64,000 nt of DNA. Origin: Synechococcus sp. CBW1002 (lineage in GTDB: Bacteria > Cyanobacteriota > Cyanobacteriia > PCC-6307 > Cyanobiaceae). Of the stretch, positions 44,189 to 54,617 are shown piece after piece. The translations under genes and the position numbers were made by a program. Each line of letters begins with the position of its first letter. Position 1 is the first letter of the stretch. The stretch is from NCBI RefSeq assembly GCF_015840915.1, contig NZ_CP060398.1, positions 1,178,001-1,242,000 of the forward strand, written 5' to 3'. The notes below the pieces were generated by a model. That model worked only from the letters and a program-made list of their open reading frames with translations. It was not told the DNA's origin and did not search any database.

Positions 44189-45243
44189 TTCCGTCTGGCG
44201 ATCGCGGTGCGATCGTCGCGCTTCTACAGGAAGGCATCAGTCGTGGCCTTTCGGCCAAGGCCATTGCTGATCTTTTCGGCCTGGCGACACGCACGCTGAG
44301 GCGATGGGGCTTGATGATTCGGACCCAGGGATTCAGCTGCGATCAACGCAAGGGAGCGTCCAGGCATGTCATGCATCGTTTCAGCGAGGAGGAGCGCCAA
44401 CAGGTGTTGTCCACTGTCAACGATCCACGCTTTGCCGATCTCACGCCTGGTCAGATCGTGGCGATCCTTGCCGAGGAGGGAGTCTACGTGGGATCGGAGT
44501 CAACGATTTACCGCATCATGCGCCAGGAAGGCCTGTTAAATCATCGCGGCAGGAGCCGCCCACCGCGGGAGCCAAGAGAGCCACCCGTGCTGGAGGCAAC
44601 GGGCATCCATCAAGTGCTGGCCTGGGATATCACCCTGTTGCCGGGGCCTGCGAAGGGTCAATTCTACTACCTTTATATGGTGATGGATGTGTGGAGCCGG
44701 CGCATCCTTGGCGTTGAGGTGCACGATCGTGAATGCGGCGAACTGGCCAAGCACTTCTTTGATCGTGTCTGCCGTGATGAAGGGATCAGCTCGGGGTCGA
44801 CCACGATCCTGCACGCCGATAACGGAGCACCCATGCGCTCCTACACCTTGGCCGCCAAGCTGGCCGAGCTCGGCATCTCCCTGTCATTCTCGCGGCCGCG
44901 GGTGAGCAATGACAACGCCTACGTTGAGTCATGGTTCCGAACCATGAAATATCACCAGAGCTATCCAGTGCGTCGTTTCCGGGATCTTCTCTCAGTGCGT
45001 GCCTGGGTCGATGGTTTTGTTGACTGGTACAACGCTGAGCATCGTCACAGCGGCATCAAGTATGTGACGCCCAATCAACGTCACTACGGAGAAGCTGACG
45101 CGATCTGCAGAGTCCGTCAGCAGACCTATGAGCAGGCGCGTGCGCAACATCCACGCCGCTGGGCCAGGCCACCTCGCGATTGGGCTCAGCCAACAGTCGT
45201 GCGGGTCAACCATCCCAGACCGCAGGACACTGTCGCTGCTTGA
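44185..45243 (+). CDS. Element Z1 OrfB transposase
   Basis: 352-residue DDE transposase: YVGSESTIYRIMRQEGLLNH, then AWDITLLPGPAKGQFYYLYM (first Asp), ILHADNGAPMRSYTLAAKLA (second Asp), NDNAYVESWFRTMKYHQSYP (Glu). Intact; expressed as OrfAB through -1 frameshifting if active. Confidence 0.9.
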   Translation: MIPSGDRGAIVALLQEGISRGLSAKAIADLFGLATRTLRRWGLMIRTQGFSCDQRKGASRHVMHRFSEEERQQVLSTVNDPRFADLTPGQIVAILAEEGVYVGSESTIYRIMRQEGLLNHRGRSRPPREPREPPVLEATGIHQVLAWDITLLPGPAKGQFYYLYMVMDVWSRRILGVEVHDRECGELAKHFFDRVCRDEGISSGSTTILHADNGAPMRSYTLAAKLAELGISLSFSRPRVSNDNAYVESWFRTMKYHQSYPVRRFRDLLSVRAWVDGFVDWYNAEHRHSGIKYVTPNQRHYGEADAICRVRQQTYEQARAQHPRRWARPPRDWAQPTVVRVNHPRPQDTVAA

Positions 45244-46195
45244 AGATCAGAAACCCAGGCCCCAGGGGGTTGTGGTTGGACCGCCCGCAAGAGGCGGGCC
45301 GGCCTCAGCCTCCGACCGGGGGCCGGCCGCTCAAGCCTGCGCTCCTGATCAACGCGCGATGACGATCAACATCCGATCTCGAAGCCCATGATCCTCCATC
45401 CGGAGTAGGCTTTCTGAGGTACTCAGATCAGTACCCTGAGCGGACATCTTTGCTGATAGGCGCCGTGATCACCCTCTACAAATGGAGGAAGACGTGGCGG
45501 TTGCAGGGAGAGGTGGTGCTGGCATCTCAGAAGGAACCAGATGGCTGGAGTGCTGCCGACAAGTTCACGGTGGTGCTGGAGACGGCCGGGTTGAACGCCA
45601 CTGAGCTCAGTGCCTATTGCCGCGAGCGGGGGCTCTTTCCTGAGCAGGTGAGCCGCTGGCGTCAGACCGCTCAGGATGCCAACGCCAAGCCGGTGCTGAC
45701 GATGGCCGAGCAAAAGGAGCTCGAAAGGCTCCGTGCCCAGGACCAGCGAGAGATCAAAGCACTTAAGAAGGAGCTGCAGCGCAAGGAGAAGGCCCTGGCG
45801 GAGGCGGCGGCCTTGCTGGTGCTGCGAAAAAAGTGGGATGCCTTCTGCTCGGAGGACGCGGAAGGTTGACCAGCGCCGCGCACCGGCGGAAGGTGATCGA
45901 GCTGATCGGCGAGGCGCATGCGGCTGGAGCCGGCCTGGTGAGCGCATGCGGTGAGATCGGCATCTGCCTGCGTACCCTCAAACGATGGCGGAAGGCCTTT
46001 CTGGGTGATGGGGACGGCGAGGACCGCCGTAAAGGAAGTCCTCGCCTGGTCGTTCACCGGCTGACGGAGGAGGAGCGCCAGCGGATCCTGCTGACGTGCA
46101 ACCAACCGGAGTACGCCTCGCTTCCGCCCGGGCAGATCGTGCCAGCGCTGGCGGATCAGGGCCTCTATATCGCCTCCGAGAGCAGTTTCTACCGG

Positions 46196-47962
46196 GGGAC
46201 TCCTGAACAATCCAGATCCATTGCGCCGCAGCTGGTCTCAAGCATGAGAAACCGCTAAAGTGGCCGTGAATCAGGCAATCCGTGATTGCCTTTACTCCTG
46301 ATCGTTCCATATGTACCGGAGGCACAATAACGGTCAGATCTCAATCAAGGAGTTCCACCTGCCATTTGGCGGCACACTTGATCCCGAGAATCGCTGGGTT
46401 CAACTGGAGGGGCTGATCCCATGGGATGAGCTGGAAGAAACCTATGCCCCTCAATTCAGCGCCACAATTGGCGCTCCAGCCAAATCAGTGAGAATGGCCT
46501 TTGGTGCTCTCTACATCAAACAGAAGTTAGGGCTCACCGACGAAGAGACAGTCCATCAGATCAGAGAGAACGCCTATATTCAGTTCTTTCTCGGCTTTGC
46601 GGGCTACACAGCTAAGGCACCGTTTGATGCCTCGATGATGGTGCACTTTCGCAAGCGTTTTTCTGACGAGGATCTGCGCCGTATCAACGAGCTGGTGGTG
46701 CAGCGCGGCAAAGAGATCCTTCTGGAAGCACTTGCTCAGGCAGCAGACGATGACGACCATGATGATCGTGATTCCAGTGGAGGAGGCGCTCAGCTAGAAC
46801 TTGATGCGTTGATCAAGCCTGCTGACTGGCCAGAAGGAAAGAATTGGGGCACTCTCACGATTGATGCCAGTTGCACTCCAGCCGACATCACCTATCCCAG
46901 AGACCTCAAGCTCCTCAACGAGGCTCGCACAACGACCGAGCGAGTCATTGATGATCTGTGCAGTCAGTCATCGGGATTCAGGAGACATCGACCTCGCTAC
47001 GACCGTGGCCTTGCTCGTGCTCATTTCCTGAGAGTGGCGAAGCAAAAACGACCACGTCGCCGCAAAGTGAAGGCTGCCATTAAACATCAGCTTGGCTATG
47101 TGCGGCAGAATCTCAAGGCCATTGATGCTCTGATCGGCTGCGGGGCAAGGCTTTCCGAGCTTAAGAGGCATTGGTGGCAGAAGTTGTTGGCCTGCAGCGA
47201 GTTGGAGCGGCAACAGGGCCTTCTGCTCGCCTCTCAGACCAACAGCATTCCAGACCGCCTGGTGAATCTTGTGCAGACCCATATCCGCCCAATGGTGCGA
47301 GGCAAAGCACGTGCTGCGGTGGAGTTTGGAGCCAAAATCAGTGTTTCGGTTCAAAACGGCTTTCCGTTCTTGCACCGCATAAGCTGGAACCCCTACAACG
47401 AAGGAGAAGACCTTATCGCTCAGGCGGAAAAATACAAGCTGGATACAGGATCTTACCCAGAGCGAATCTGCGCCGACCGGATTTATATCACGGCCAAGAA
47501 TAGGCATTTCTGCACGAGGAACGGTATTCGCCTCTCCGGCAAGCGATTGGGTCGCCCGCCCAAGGATCCTGATGTCACCACTGCACACAAGCACCAGCTC
47601 CGATCTGATCAAGCTCGACGCAATGAAGTGGAAGGCGTCTTTGGCTCTGGAAAGCGCAAGTATTCCCTGGATCTGATCATGGCTCGTCTACCAGCTGGTG
47701 CCGAATCCTCCATCTCGATGGCCTTTGTCGTGATGTGCGCGGAAAAGGTCTTGAGGCTGCTGCGCCTCTTTTTTGTCCTTCTTTTTGGGTGGATCTACAG
47801 CTTTTTTATGGCCTGGTCAGCGATCAGAGCGCCTGAGGGCATCTGCAAGCCATGCTTTTGAGATCTGGCCGACTTGATGTCACCGCGCTTGCCAGCCTGA
47901 TTAACGCGAAGCAAACGGACGAATCCGGCGCCGATGGGCCGAGAATCTTTTTCAGGAGTCCC
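46196..47962 (+). mobile_element. IS5-type element W (1767 bp) in Y1
   Basis: Ends gggactcctgaa and (inverted) gggactcctgaaaaag. Apparent duplication taccgg at 46190-46195 and 47963-47968; Y2 carries the single uninterrupted site. A second, partial copy starts at 63615. Confidence 0.88.
46311..47861 (+). CDS. IS5-family-type transposase (element W)
   Basis: Predicted 516-residue transposase. N-terminal DUF772-type domain: NRWVQLEGLIPWDELEETYA, RMAFGALYIKQKLGLTDEET and KAPFDASMMVHFRKRFSDED. Catalytic region with LTIDASCTPADITYPRDL, ERICADRIYITAKNR and NEVEGVFGSGKRKYSLDL. Family assignment (IS5 against IS1182) is from pattern memory. The gene is intact. Confidence 0.85.
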   Translation: MYRRHNNGQISIKEFHLPFGGTLDPENRWVQLEGLIPWDELEETYAPQFSATIGAPAKSVRMAFGALYIKQKLGLTDEETVHQIRENAYIQFFLGFAGYTAKAPFDASMMVHFRKRFSDEDLRRINELVVQRGKEILLEALAQAADDDDHDDRDSSGGGAQLELDALIKPADWPEGKNWGTLTIDASCTPADITYPRDLKLLNEARTTTERVIDDLCSQSSGFRRHRPRYDRGLARAHFLRVAKQKRPRRRKVKAAIKHQLGYVRQNLKAIDALIGCGARLSELKRHWWQKLLACSELERQQGLLLASQTNSIPDRLVNLVQTHIRPMVRGKARAAVEFGAKISVSVQNGFPFLHRISWNPYNEGEDLIAQAEKYKLDTGSYPERICADRIYITAKNRHFCTRNGIRLSGKRLGRPPKDPDVTTAHKHQLRSDQARRNEVEGVFGSGKRKYSLDLIMARLPAGAESSISMAFVVMCAEKVLRLLRLFFVLLFGWIYSFFMAWSAIRAPEGICKPCF

Positions 47963-48134
47963 TACCGGGTGTTGCACCAGGCAGGGCAGTGTCACCGACG
48001 TGGGCGGGCCCGGTTGCCGCAGGAACCGCGCTCCGTGCCGCGCCTCAGGGCGGATGGCCCAAACCGGGTTTGGAGCTGGGACATCACCTATCTGCCGACC
48101 ACAGTCCGGGGTGTGTGGCTTTACCTCTACCTAG

Positions 48135-49924
48135 GAGCCTGTCGCGCATAGATCAGCACCCAGTCTCTCCACAGCCGCCCATCAATCTGCCCAGATCCCA
48201 GTGACTGCAATGGATCTGGGCGATACACTCGGGCATGCAGAAGCGCAAGACCTTTCGCCCCTGGCAGCCGCAGCAGGCCACCCTGCTGCCGCCGTCACCG
48301 CGTGAGTGGCTCTCAGAAGACCACCAGGTGTATTTCCTGCTGGACCTGGTGGATGAGCTGGATCTCTCCGCGATCCTCGTACCCGCTCAGGCCAAGGACC
48401 CCCGCGGAGAGAAGGGATTCGATCCACGCATGATGACGATGCTGCTGCTTTACGCCTACTGCGTGGGCATCGTCTCCTCCAGGAAGATCGAGCGGGCCTG
48501 CTACGAGGATCTGGCATTCCGCGTGCTGACCGGCAACCAGCAGCCGGACCACAGCCGAATCAGCGAGTTCCGCCGGCGCAACCTTGATGCCCTCAAGGGC
48601 CTGTTTATTCAGATCCTGCGCCTGTGCCAGAAGGCGGGGATGGTGAGCCTGGGCCATGTGGCCCTCGATGGCACCAAGGTGCAGGCCAATGCCTCCAAGC
48701 ACAAGGCGATGAGCCACGAGCGGATGCTCAGGGCGGAGAAGGAGCTCCAGAAGGAAATCAACGCCTTGATCCGCAAGGCCGAGATCCTGGATGCCCAGGA
48801 AGACCGGCGCTACGGCAAAGGAAACCTGGGCAGTGAACTTCCCGATGAGCTGCGCCACAAGCAGGGCCGCCTCGCAAAAATCCGTCAGGCCCGCAAGGAG
48901 ATGGAGGCGGAAACCGCTGCAGCTGCAGCGCGGCAGCGGCAGGAGGAAGCCGAGAAGGCCAGAGCCAAAGCGACCGCAGCCGAGGAATCGGATGGATCGG
49001 CCCCTGAGCAGGCCGAGCTGAACAGGAAAGCGGAAGCCGCAGCGGCAAAGGCAGCAGCGGCGGGGGACAAAGCCATCGAGGCCGCCGAGAGCGCTGGCCT
49101 CGAGCCACCAGATCTGGAGCCACTCGCCTCTGACGCGATGCCCAGGCGTGGTCTGGCGAGAAAGGCTGACGGCACACCGACGGCCAAGACCCAACGGAAT
49201 TTCACAGATTCCGACAGCCACCTCATGCAGTCCGGCGGCACCTACCTGCAGGGCTACAACTGCCAGCTGGCGGTCGACAGTGACCACCAGGTGATCGTGG
49301 CGGTGGGCGTCAGCAACCAGCCACCGGACGTGGAGCACCTGGAGCCCATGCTGGAGCGGATCGCCGCCAGCGCCGGTGAACTGCCGGACGTGATGACGAT
49401 GGATGCGGGCTACTGGAGCGACGACAACGCAGGTCACTGTGAGGACCTTGGCATTGACGCCTACATCGCCACCGGCCGTCTGCCGCATGGGAAGCCGCCA
49501 CCGCCACAGCGAGGACCGCTGCCCAGAGATGCCGACGCCAGAACCCGCATGGCCCGCAAGATCAGAAGCAAGAAGGGATCCAGGATCTACGCCCAGCGCA
49601 AAGCGATCGTGGAGCCGGTGAACGGCCAGATCAAGGAAGGCCGGGGCCTGCGGCGGTTTCTCTTGCGGGGCCTGGAGAAGGTCGATGGTGAATGGCATCT
49701 GATCGCTGCCACCCACAACCTGCTCAAGTTGTTCCGGTACAGGCGATCACAGCAGCAGCTCTGGGCAGCAGCGACGGGATGAGGGGTAGAGACCCTGGCA
49801 ATGCCGCCAGGGCTGAGTCAACCTCGCCCCAATGAACCAGCTCAGCGGGAGAGGTAGACCTCAGAGCTCACCTCACCGGGATTCGTCGTGACCAGGGGCT
49901 CGCTGCTCTATTGGCAACAAACTC
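48135..49924 (+). mobile_element. IS1182-type element V (1790 bp) in Y1
   Basis: Ends gagcctgtcg and (inverted) gagtttgttg; duplication ctag at 48131-48134 and 49925-49928. Removal restores the Y frame LYLYLVVDVWSRK seen in Y2. Confidence 0.92.
48235..49782 (+). CDS. IS1182-family transposase (element V)
   Basis: Predicted 515-residue transposase: DUF772 part HQVYFLLDLVDELDLSAI and GFDPRMMTMLLLYAYCVGIV, then HVALDGTKVQANASKHKAMS (first Asp), an alanine/glutamate-rich coiled insertion (residues about 215-285), YLQGYNCQLAVDSDHQVIV, and IVEPVNGQIKEGRGLRRF (Glu). Intact. Confidence 0.9.
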   Translation: MQKRKTFRPWQPQQATLLPPSPREWLSEDHQVYFLLDLVDELDLSAILVPAQAKDPRGEKGFDPRMMTMLLLYAYCVGIVSSRKIERACYEDLAFRVLTGNQQPDHSRISEFRRRNLDALKGLFIQILRLCQKAGMVSLGHVALDGTKVQANASKHKAMSHERMLRAEKELQKEINALIRKAEILDAQEDRRYGKGNLGSELPDELRHKQGRLAKIRQARKEMEAETAAAAARQRQEEAEKARAKATAAEESDGSAPEQAELNRKAEAAAAKAAAAGDKAIEAAESAGLEPPDLEPLASDAMPRRGLARKADGTPTAKTQRNFTDSDSHLMQSGGTYLQGYNCQLAVDSDHQVIVAVGVSNQPPDVEHLEPMLERIAASAGELPDVMTMDAGYWSDDNAGHCEDLGIDAYIATGRLPHGKPPPPQRGPLPRDADARTRMARKIRSKKGSRIYAQRKAIVEPVNGQIKEGRGLRRFLLRGLEKVDGEWHLIAATHNLLKLFRYRRSQQQLWAAATG

Positions 49925-50155
49925 CTAGTGGTCGACGTCTGGAGCCGCAAGGTGGTGGCCTGGGATATGGCTGAGGTGGAATCGGCTGAGATCGCGGCGG
50001 ATCTGGTGCAGCGAGCCTGTCTCAAGGAGCGTTACCGCCGCCCAAGGGGATGTGGCGCCTATCCGGCGACAATCTGGTTGAGGGGCGCGCCAAACAGGTT
50101 GACCGCTCCTGAGGGGCTCTGCTGAATCCGGTTGCCATGCGCAGGGCACCGGCTC

Positions 50156-51751
50156 ATGCCTGCTCCCCTCACCGCTCAACAGATTGCGCTGTACATGTCC
50201 AAACGACGAGCCGGCAGCCGCCAGGAGGTGGCTGCCGCAGCGGCGGGCATTTCGGTGAGCAGTGCCCACCGCATTGATGCTGGCCGCCTCCAACCCAAAG
50301 CCGCCAAGCCCCGTGGCCGGCGGCGGCCCGATCCATTGGCTGAGGTCTGGGAGCCCCTGTTGCTGCCGCTTCTGGAGCGCCATCCAGCCCTGACGCCCAC
50401 CACCCTGCTGGAGCACCTGCAGGAGCAGAAGCCAGATCAAGACTGGAGTTCGCTCAAACGCACCCTGCAGCGGCGGGTGCAGCAGTGGAAGGCCTTGCAC
50501 GGTCCAGCGCCGGAGGTGATGTTCCCGCTGGCCTACCAGCCTGGAGAGATCGGCTTCTGCGATTTCACCCGGCTGAAACGGGTGGCGATCACCCTGCGCG
50601 GCGAACCATTTCCCCACCTGCTGTTCCACTACCGCCTGGCCTGGAGCGGCTGGGCTTATGGGCAACTCATCCATGGTGGCGAGAGCTTTGTCGCCCTTTC
50701 AGAAGGGCTGCAGAACGCCCTGGCCGCCTGCGGTGGGGTGCCCAAGGAGCTGCGCACCGATCGACTGTCGGCCGCCAGCCGCAATCGGGATGGCAGCTAC
50801 GCCCTCGACATCACCCCCCGCCACCAGGCGCTCTGCGCCCACTACGGCCTCAGTGCCAGCCGCAATAACCGCGGCGTGGCTCACGAGAACGGCATCATCG
50901 AGGCTCCCCATGGCCATGTGAAACGTCGGCTGGAGCAGAAGCTGATCCTGCGGGGCAGCTGCGATTTCGAGGAGCCCGCCGAATACGCCCAGCTGCTCGC
51001 TGAGGTGTTCTGTGCCCTCAACGCCCCCCGGCAGCAGCGTTACGAGCAGGAGCTGGAGCACCTGGGGCCCCTGCCGGCCTTCCGCTTTGCCGACTACGAG
51101 CTGCTCACAGTGCGGGTGCGCAGCACCAGCACGATCGAGGTGCGGCAGGTGATCTACTCAGTGCCGCCCACCCTGATCGGCCGCCAGGTCATGGTGCGGC
51201 TGCACCACGACCGGCTGGTGGTGTTCCTGGGCAGCGACTGGGTCTGCCAGCTCCCCCGCCTCTATGGCGCCTCTGGTGGCAAGCGGGCCTGGTGCATCGA
51301 TCTGGAGCACCTGATCGATGCCCTGCGGGCCAAGCCCCGGGCCCTGCTCCATTGCCGCTACCAGCGCTACCTCTTCCCTGATTCCCGCTGGTGGGACTTC
51401 TGGCAGCAACTCCTGGTCGGCGGTGACCGTGACGCCGCTGCCCGGCTGATGGTCGAGGCCCTGTATGTGGCGGTGCGGGTGGCCTCCTATGCGCTGGTGC
51501 TCGCCTTCCTGGAGCAGGCCCAACGCCGCCAGACCCTTTCGCTGTCGGCTCTGCAGCAGCGATTCCGCGTTCCTCCCCGTTGCCAGAGCCTCCCCGATCC
51601 CGCCATCCCCCAACACCTGCTGGCTACCTATGACCACCTCGTCCCCATGCCCGCGCTCTGCGGCGGTGGAAGCGGCGCTGCCGCTCCTGCTCAAACAGCT
51701 GAAACTGGCGCGCTTCCGCAGTCACTGGCAGCCGCTGGCCGATCAGGCTGA
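50156..51751 (+). CDS. istA: IstA-type transposase (element U)
   Basis: Predicted 531-residue DDE transposase: helix-turn-helix near residues 25-50, EIGFCDFTRLKRVAITLRGE with the first Asp, ELRTDRLSAASRNRDGSYAL with the second, NRGVAHENGIIEAPHGHVKR with the Glu, and a C-terminal beta domain (VRSTSTIEVRQVIYSVPPTL). The start at 50156 (MPAPLTAQQIALYMSKRRAG) is preferred over 50132. It overlaps istB by 122 bp. Confidence 0.9.
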   Translation: MPAPLTAQQIALYMSKRRAGSRQEVAAAAAGISVSSAHRIDAGRLQPKAAKPRGRRRPDPLAEVWEPLLLPLLERHPALTPTTLLEHLQEQKPDQDWSSLKRTLQRRVQQWKALHGPAPEVMFPLAYQPGEIGFCDFTRLKRVAITLRGEPFPHLLFHYRLAWSGWAYGQLIHGGESFVALSEGLQNALAACGGVPKELRTDRLSAASRNRDGSYALDITPRHQALCAHYGLSASRNNRGVAHENGIIEAPHGHVKRRLEQKLILRGSCDFEEPAEYAQLLAEVFCALNAPRQQRYEQELEHLGPLPAFRFADYELLTVRVRSTSTIEVRQVIYSVPPTLIGRQVMVRLHHDRLVVFLGSDWVCQLPRLYGASGGKRAWCIDLEHLIDALRAKPRALLHCRYQRYLFPDSRWWDFWQQLLVGGDRDAAARLMVEALYVAVRVASYALVLAFLEQAQRRQTLSLSALQQRFRVPPRCQSLPDPAIPQHLLATYDHLVPMPALCGGGSGAAAPAQTAETGALPQSLAAAGRSG

Positions 51752-52433
51752 TGCCCAGGGCTGGAGCCCGGGCCAGTTCCTCTACGCCCTCTGTGAGCAG
51801 GAACTGGAACAACGGCAGATTGCCCGCCAGCAACGCCTGCTGCGCGGTGCCCATCTCCCGTGGCAGAAAGGTCTCGATGGCTTTGACCACCAGCACCTCG
51901 AGCCCCACCACTGGCAGGAGCTCCAAGGCCTGACGCGGCAGACCACCTGGCTCCTGCAGGCGGAGAACCTGCTGCTGTTTGGTCCCAGCGGTGTGGGCAA
52001 GACCCACCTGGCCATTGCCATCACGATGGCGATGGCGGCGCAGGACCAGGCCTGCCGCTTCTTCCCGGCCACCACGCTGGTGCAGCTGCTGCAGAAGGCC
52101 AAGGCGGCCTACGACCTGCCGGCGATGCTCCAGAAGCTCGATCGCTATGCCCTGCTGGTGATCGACGACATCTCCTACGTGCGCCGCAGCGAACTGGAGA
52201 CCTCGGTGCTGTTTGAGCTGATCTGCCACCGCTACGAGCGGAAATCCCTGCTGGTGACCAGCAACCAGCCGTTCCGGGAGTGGGACGACATCTTCCCGAG
52301 CGGATCGATGACCGTGGCCGCGGTGGACCGGTTGGTGCACCACTGCCACATCATCGGGATCAAGGGCGAGAGCTACCGGCAGAAGGCAGCTGCCGCAAGG
52401 GTTTCCAAGGATTCCAGCAACCCGCCAACGTAA
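51630..52433 (+). CDS. istB: IstB-type AAA+ helper ATPase (element U)
   Basis: Predicted 267-residue ATPase assisting IstA in target selection. Walker A is LLFGPSGVGKTHLA, Walker B is ALLVIDDISYV, and the sensor region reads SLLVTSNQPFREWDDIF. ATG 51630 lies inside istA, a longer overlap than usual. Confidence 0.9.
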   Translation: MTTSSPCPRSAAVEAALPLLLKQLKLARFRSHWQPLADQADAQGWSPGQFLYALCEQELEQRQIARQQRLLRGAHLPWQKGLDGFDHQHLEPHHWQELQGLTRQTTWLLQAENLLLFGPSGVGKTHLAIAITMAMAAQDQACRFFPATTLVQLLQKAKAAYDLPAMLQKLDRYALLVIDDISYVRRSELETSVLFELICHRYERKSLLVTSNQPFREWDDIFPSGSMTVAAVDRLVHHCHIIGIKGESYRQKAAAARVSKDSSNPPT

Positions 52434-53226
52434 TTGACGCGGACGTCATGGCCGCCACGATCAACGGCAACACCGGCCCAGCCCGGCAAAACCAAGGCGG
52501 CGACACGAAAACTGGCCCTCTCGCCATGAGATTGAGGCCAGAACCACAACTTGATTGACGCGCCACGACAGCCATGGGCACGATCGAGGCCCCATCAGGA
52601 TTTCAGGCCTGGTGCCGCAGCAAAATTCAACCGGCTCACCGGTCAACCTGATTGGCACAAGCCATCAACCTGATTGACACGGGACAGGCGCCAACCAGTC
52701 CACCCCCCTGCCGCTGATCCTCCATGCCGACAACGGCAATGCCATGCGCGCCGCCACACTCGAGGCGCGGCTGGAGGAGTTGGGTGTCCTGCGGTCGTTC
52801 TCTCGGCCCAGGGTTTCGAATGACAATCCCTTCTCGGAAGCCTTGTTCCGCACGTTCAAGTACCGGCCCGACTACCCCAGTCGGCCGTTTACCAGCAAAG
52901 AAGAGGCGTGTGAGTGGGTGTCGGCGTTTGTCGACTGGTACAACCATCAACACCGCCACAGCGGCATCAAATTCGTGACGCCTCACCAGCGTCACAGCGG
53001 TGCCGCGAAGGTAATTTGCCAGCAGCGAGCCAATGTCTACGAGAAGGCCCGTCAGGCCCATCCAAGACGCTGGAGCCGAAGCACCCGCTGCTGGCGTCAA
53101 CCCGAAGAAGTGTGGATCAACAAGCGGTAACTTTCAGGGAAGGTGTCACTCCTTGGCTGCCATTTAGACGGCCTCGGTTCCCCCTGCGTCAGGAAAGAAG
53201 TCCGCTCGGTCTGACCCATCCACTAG

Positions 53227-54595
53227 GAGTTTGCTGAAAAACCCGGCCATCTCTGCGAGAATGGGCCAGCTGTCCAGCCCAGATGCGAGGTCAACGGGAG
53301 CGCAGCGGCTCCCTGTTCTCCTACGTGTCGATTGAGGATCGGATCCCGGCCGGCCATCCGCTGCGGCGGATCCGCAAGCTGGCCGATCAGGCCCTCGATC
53401 GCCTCAATCCCACCTTCTGTGATCTGTACGCCGCAGAAGGCCGGCCATCAGTGCCGCCGGAGCAACTGCTGCTGGCCTCGTTGCTGCAGGCGTTCTACGG
53501 CATCCGCTCGGAGCGGTTGCTGCTCGAGCAGCTCCACTACAACCTGCTGTTCCGCTGGTTTGTGGGGCTGAGCCCAGATGATCCGATCTGGCATCCCACC
53601 ACATTCACAAAAAACCGGGAGCGGCTGCTGAACGAGCAGGTGATGGGGAAGTTCCTGGAGAAGCTGATGGGTGCTCCGGAGGTCAAGCCGCTGCTCAGTG
53701 ACGAGCACTTCTCCGTCGATGGCACCTTGCTGCAGGCCTGGGCCTCCCATGCCTCACTGGAGCGGATCGATGGGCAGGACGATCCGCCGCCACCGCCGTC
53801 AGGCCCTGGCGAGGGTTTTGGCGCTCCAAAGCCCGGCAAGAAGCGAGCGAAAGGGGATTTCCGAGGCATCAAGCTCAGCAACAAGACCCACCGCTCCGGC
53901 AGTGATCCCGACGCCTTGCTGGCCCGGAAATCCAACGCCCACCCGGCTCAACCGAGCTACCGGGGTCATGTGCTCATGGACAACCGCCATGCCCTGATCG
54001 TCGATTGCAAGGTCACGCAAGCCACGGGCACCGGGGAGCGGGATGCCGCCAAAGCCATGGCCGCGGATCGTCCCGGTGCCCACCAGAAAACCATCGGTGC
54101 CGACAAGCACTACGACACCAGGGGCTTTGTCGCCGAGATGCGCCGCATCGGCGTGACGCCGCACGTGGTGCAGAACACCGCCCGATCTGGTGGTTCCGCC
54201 ATCGATGGCCGCACCACCCGCCACGTGGGCTACGCCAAGTCGATCCATGCCCGCCGCGGCATCGAGAAGGTGTTTGGCTGGATCAAACAGTGGGGAGGTC
54301 TGCGCCAGTTCAAGCTGCGCGGCACCGAGAAGGTGAGTGCGGTGTTCGGCCTGAATGTGATCGCCTACAACCTGATCCGCCTGGGCAACCTGCTCAAACC
54401 GGCGATGGCGGCGGCGTGAACAGGTGGTTGCCCAGAAGTGTGCCCAGACGGCAGTGATCAGGGAGCCCCAAAGGGGCAAAACACACCAAAAGGGGAGCTC
54501 TGAGCCGCTGAAACTCTGAAAACCAGACCGAAATGAGCTGCACCAGCTCTCAGGAGGGAAAAACGCTGCTTCTCAGGCGGTTTTTCCGCAAACTC
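53227..54595 (+). mobile_element. IS5-family element T (1369 bp) in Z2
   Basis: Ends gagtttgctgaaaaac and (inverted) gagtttgcggaaaaac; duplication ctag at 53223-53226 and 54596-54599, the YTAR type known for the IS5 subgroup. It is the innermost insertion of the nest. Confidence 0.93.
53283..54419 (+). CDS. IS5-family transposase (element T)
   Basis: Predicted 378-residue transposase: LFSYVSIEDRIPAGHPLRRI, LLQAFYGIRSERLLLEQLHY and FRWFVGLSPDDPIWHPTTFT form the DUF772 domain; then EHFSVDGTLLQAWASHASL (Asp), HQKTIGADKHYDTRGFV (Asp) and RRGIEKVFGWIKQWGGLRQF (Glu). Intact. Confidence 0.92.
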   Translation: MRGQRERSGSLFSYVSIEDRIPAGHPLRRIRKLADQALDRLNPTFCDLYAAEGRPSVPPEQLLLASLLQAFYGIRSERLLLEQLHYNLLFRWFVGLSPDDPIWHPTTFTKNRERLLNEQVMGKFLEKLMGAPEVKPLLSDEHFSVDGTLLQAWASHASLERIDGQDDPPPPPSGPGEGFGAPKPGKKRAKGDFRGIKLSNKTHRSGSDPDALLARKSNAHPAQPSYRGHVLMDNRHALIVDCKVTQATGTGERDAAKAMAADRPGAHQKTIGADKHYDTRGFVAEMRRIGVTPHVVQNTARSGGSAIDGRTTRHVGYAKSIHARRGIEKVFGWIKQWGGLRQFKLRGTEKVSAVFGLNVIAYNLIRLGNLLKPAMAAA

Positions 54596-54617
54596 CTAGG
54601 GGGCCAAACCGAGGACC

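Larger units (their letters stand above)
43614..45464 (+). mobile_element. IS3-type element Z1 (1851 bp) in Y1
   Basis: Ends: tcagcaaagaagtccgctc on the left and its inverted partner (tcagcaaagatgtccgctca) on the right. Duplication gtga at 43610-43613 and 45465-45468, confirmed by the uninterrupted sequence in Y2. Confidence 0.93.
43508..45869 (+). pseudogene. Element Y1 OrfA, interrupted by Z1
   Basis: The 5' part (MRRYSEAVKADVRRRMSPPH...EELGIHV) stops at 43613 and continues after Z1 at 45469 with ITLYKWRKTWRLQGEV... to FCSEDAEG. The intact counterpart is on Y2 (57500-58006). Confidence 0.9.
50060..52687 (+). mobile_element. IS21-family element U (2628 bp) in Y1
   Basis: Duplication gcgcc at 50055-50059 and 52688-52692. 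Ends tatccggcgacaatctggttg and (inverted) ctgtcccgtgtcaatcaggttg are related. Near the right end the motif aacctgattgrcac/acttgattgacgcg recurs (about 52430, 52549, 52648, 52669), like the multiple transposase-binding repeats of IS21 elements. The 250 bp after istB hold only these repeats. Confidence 0.9.
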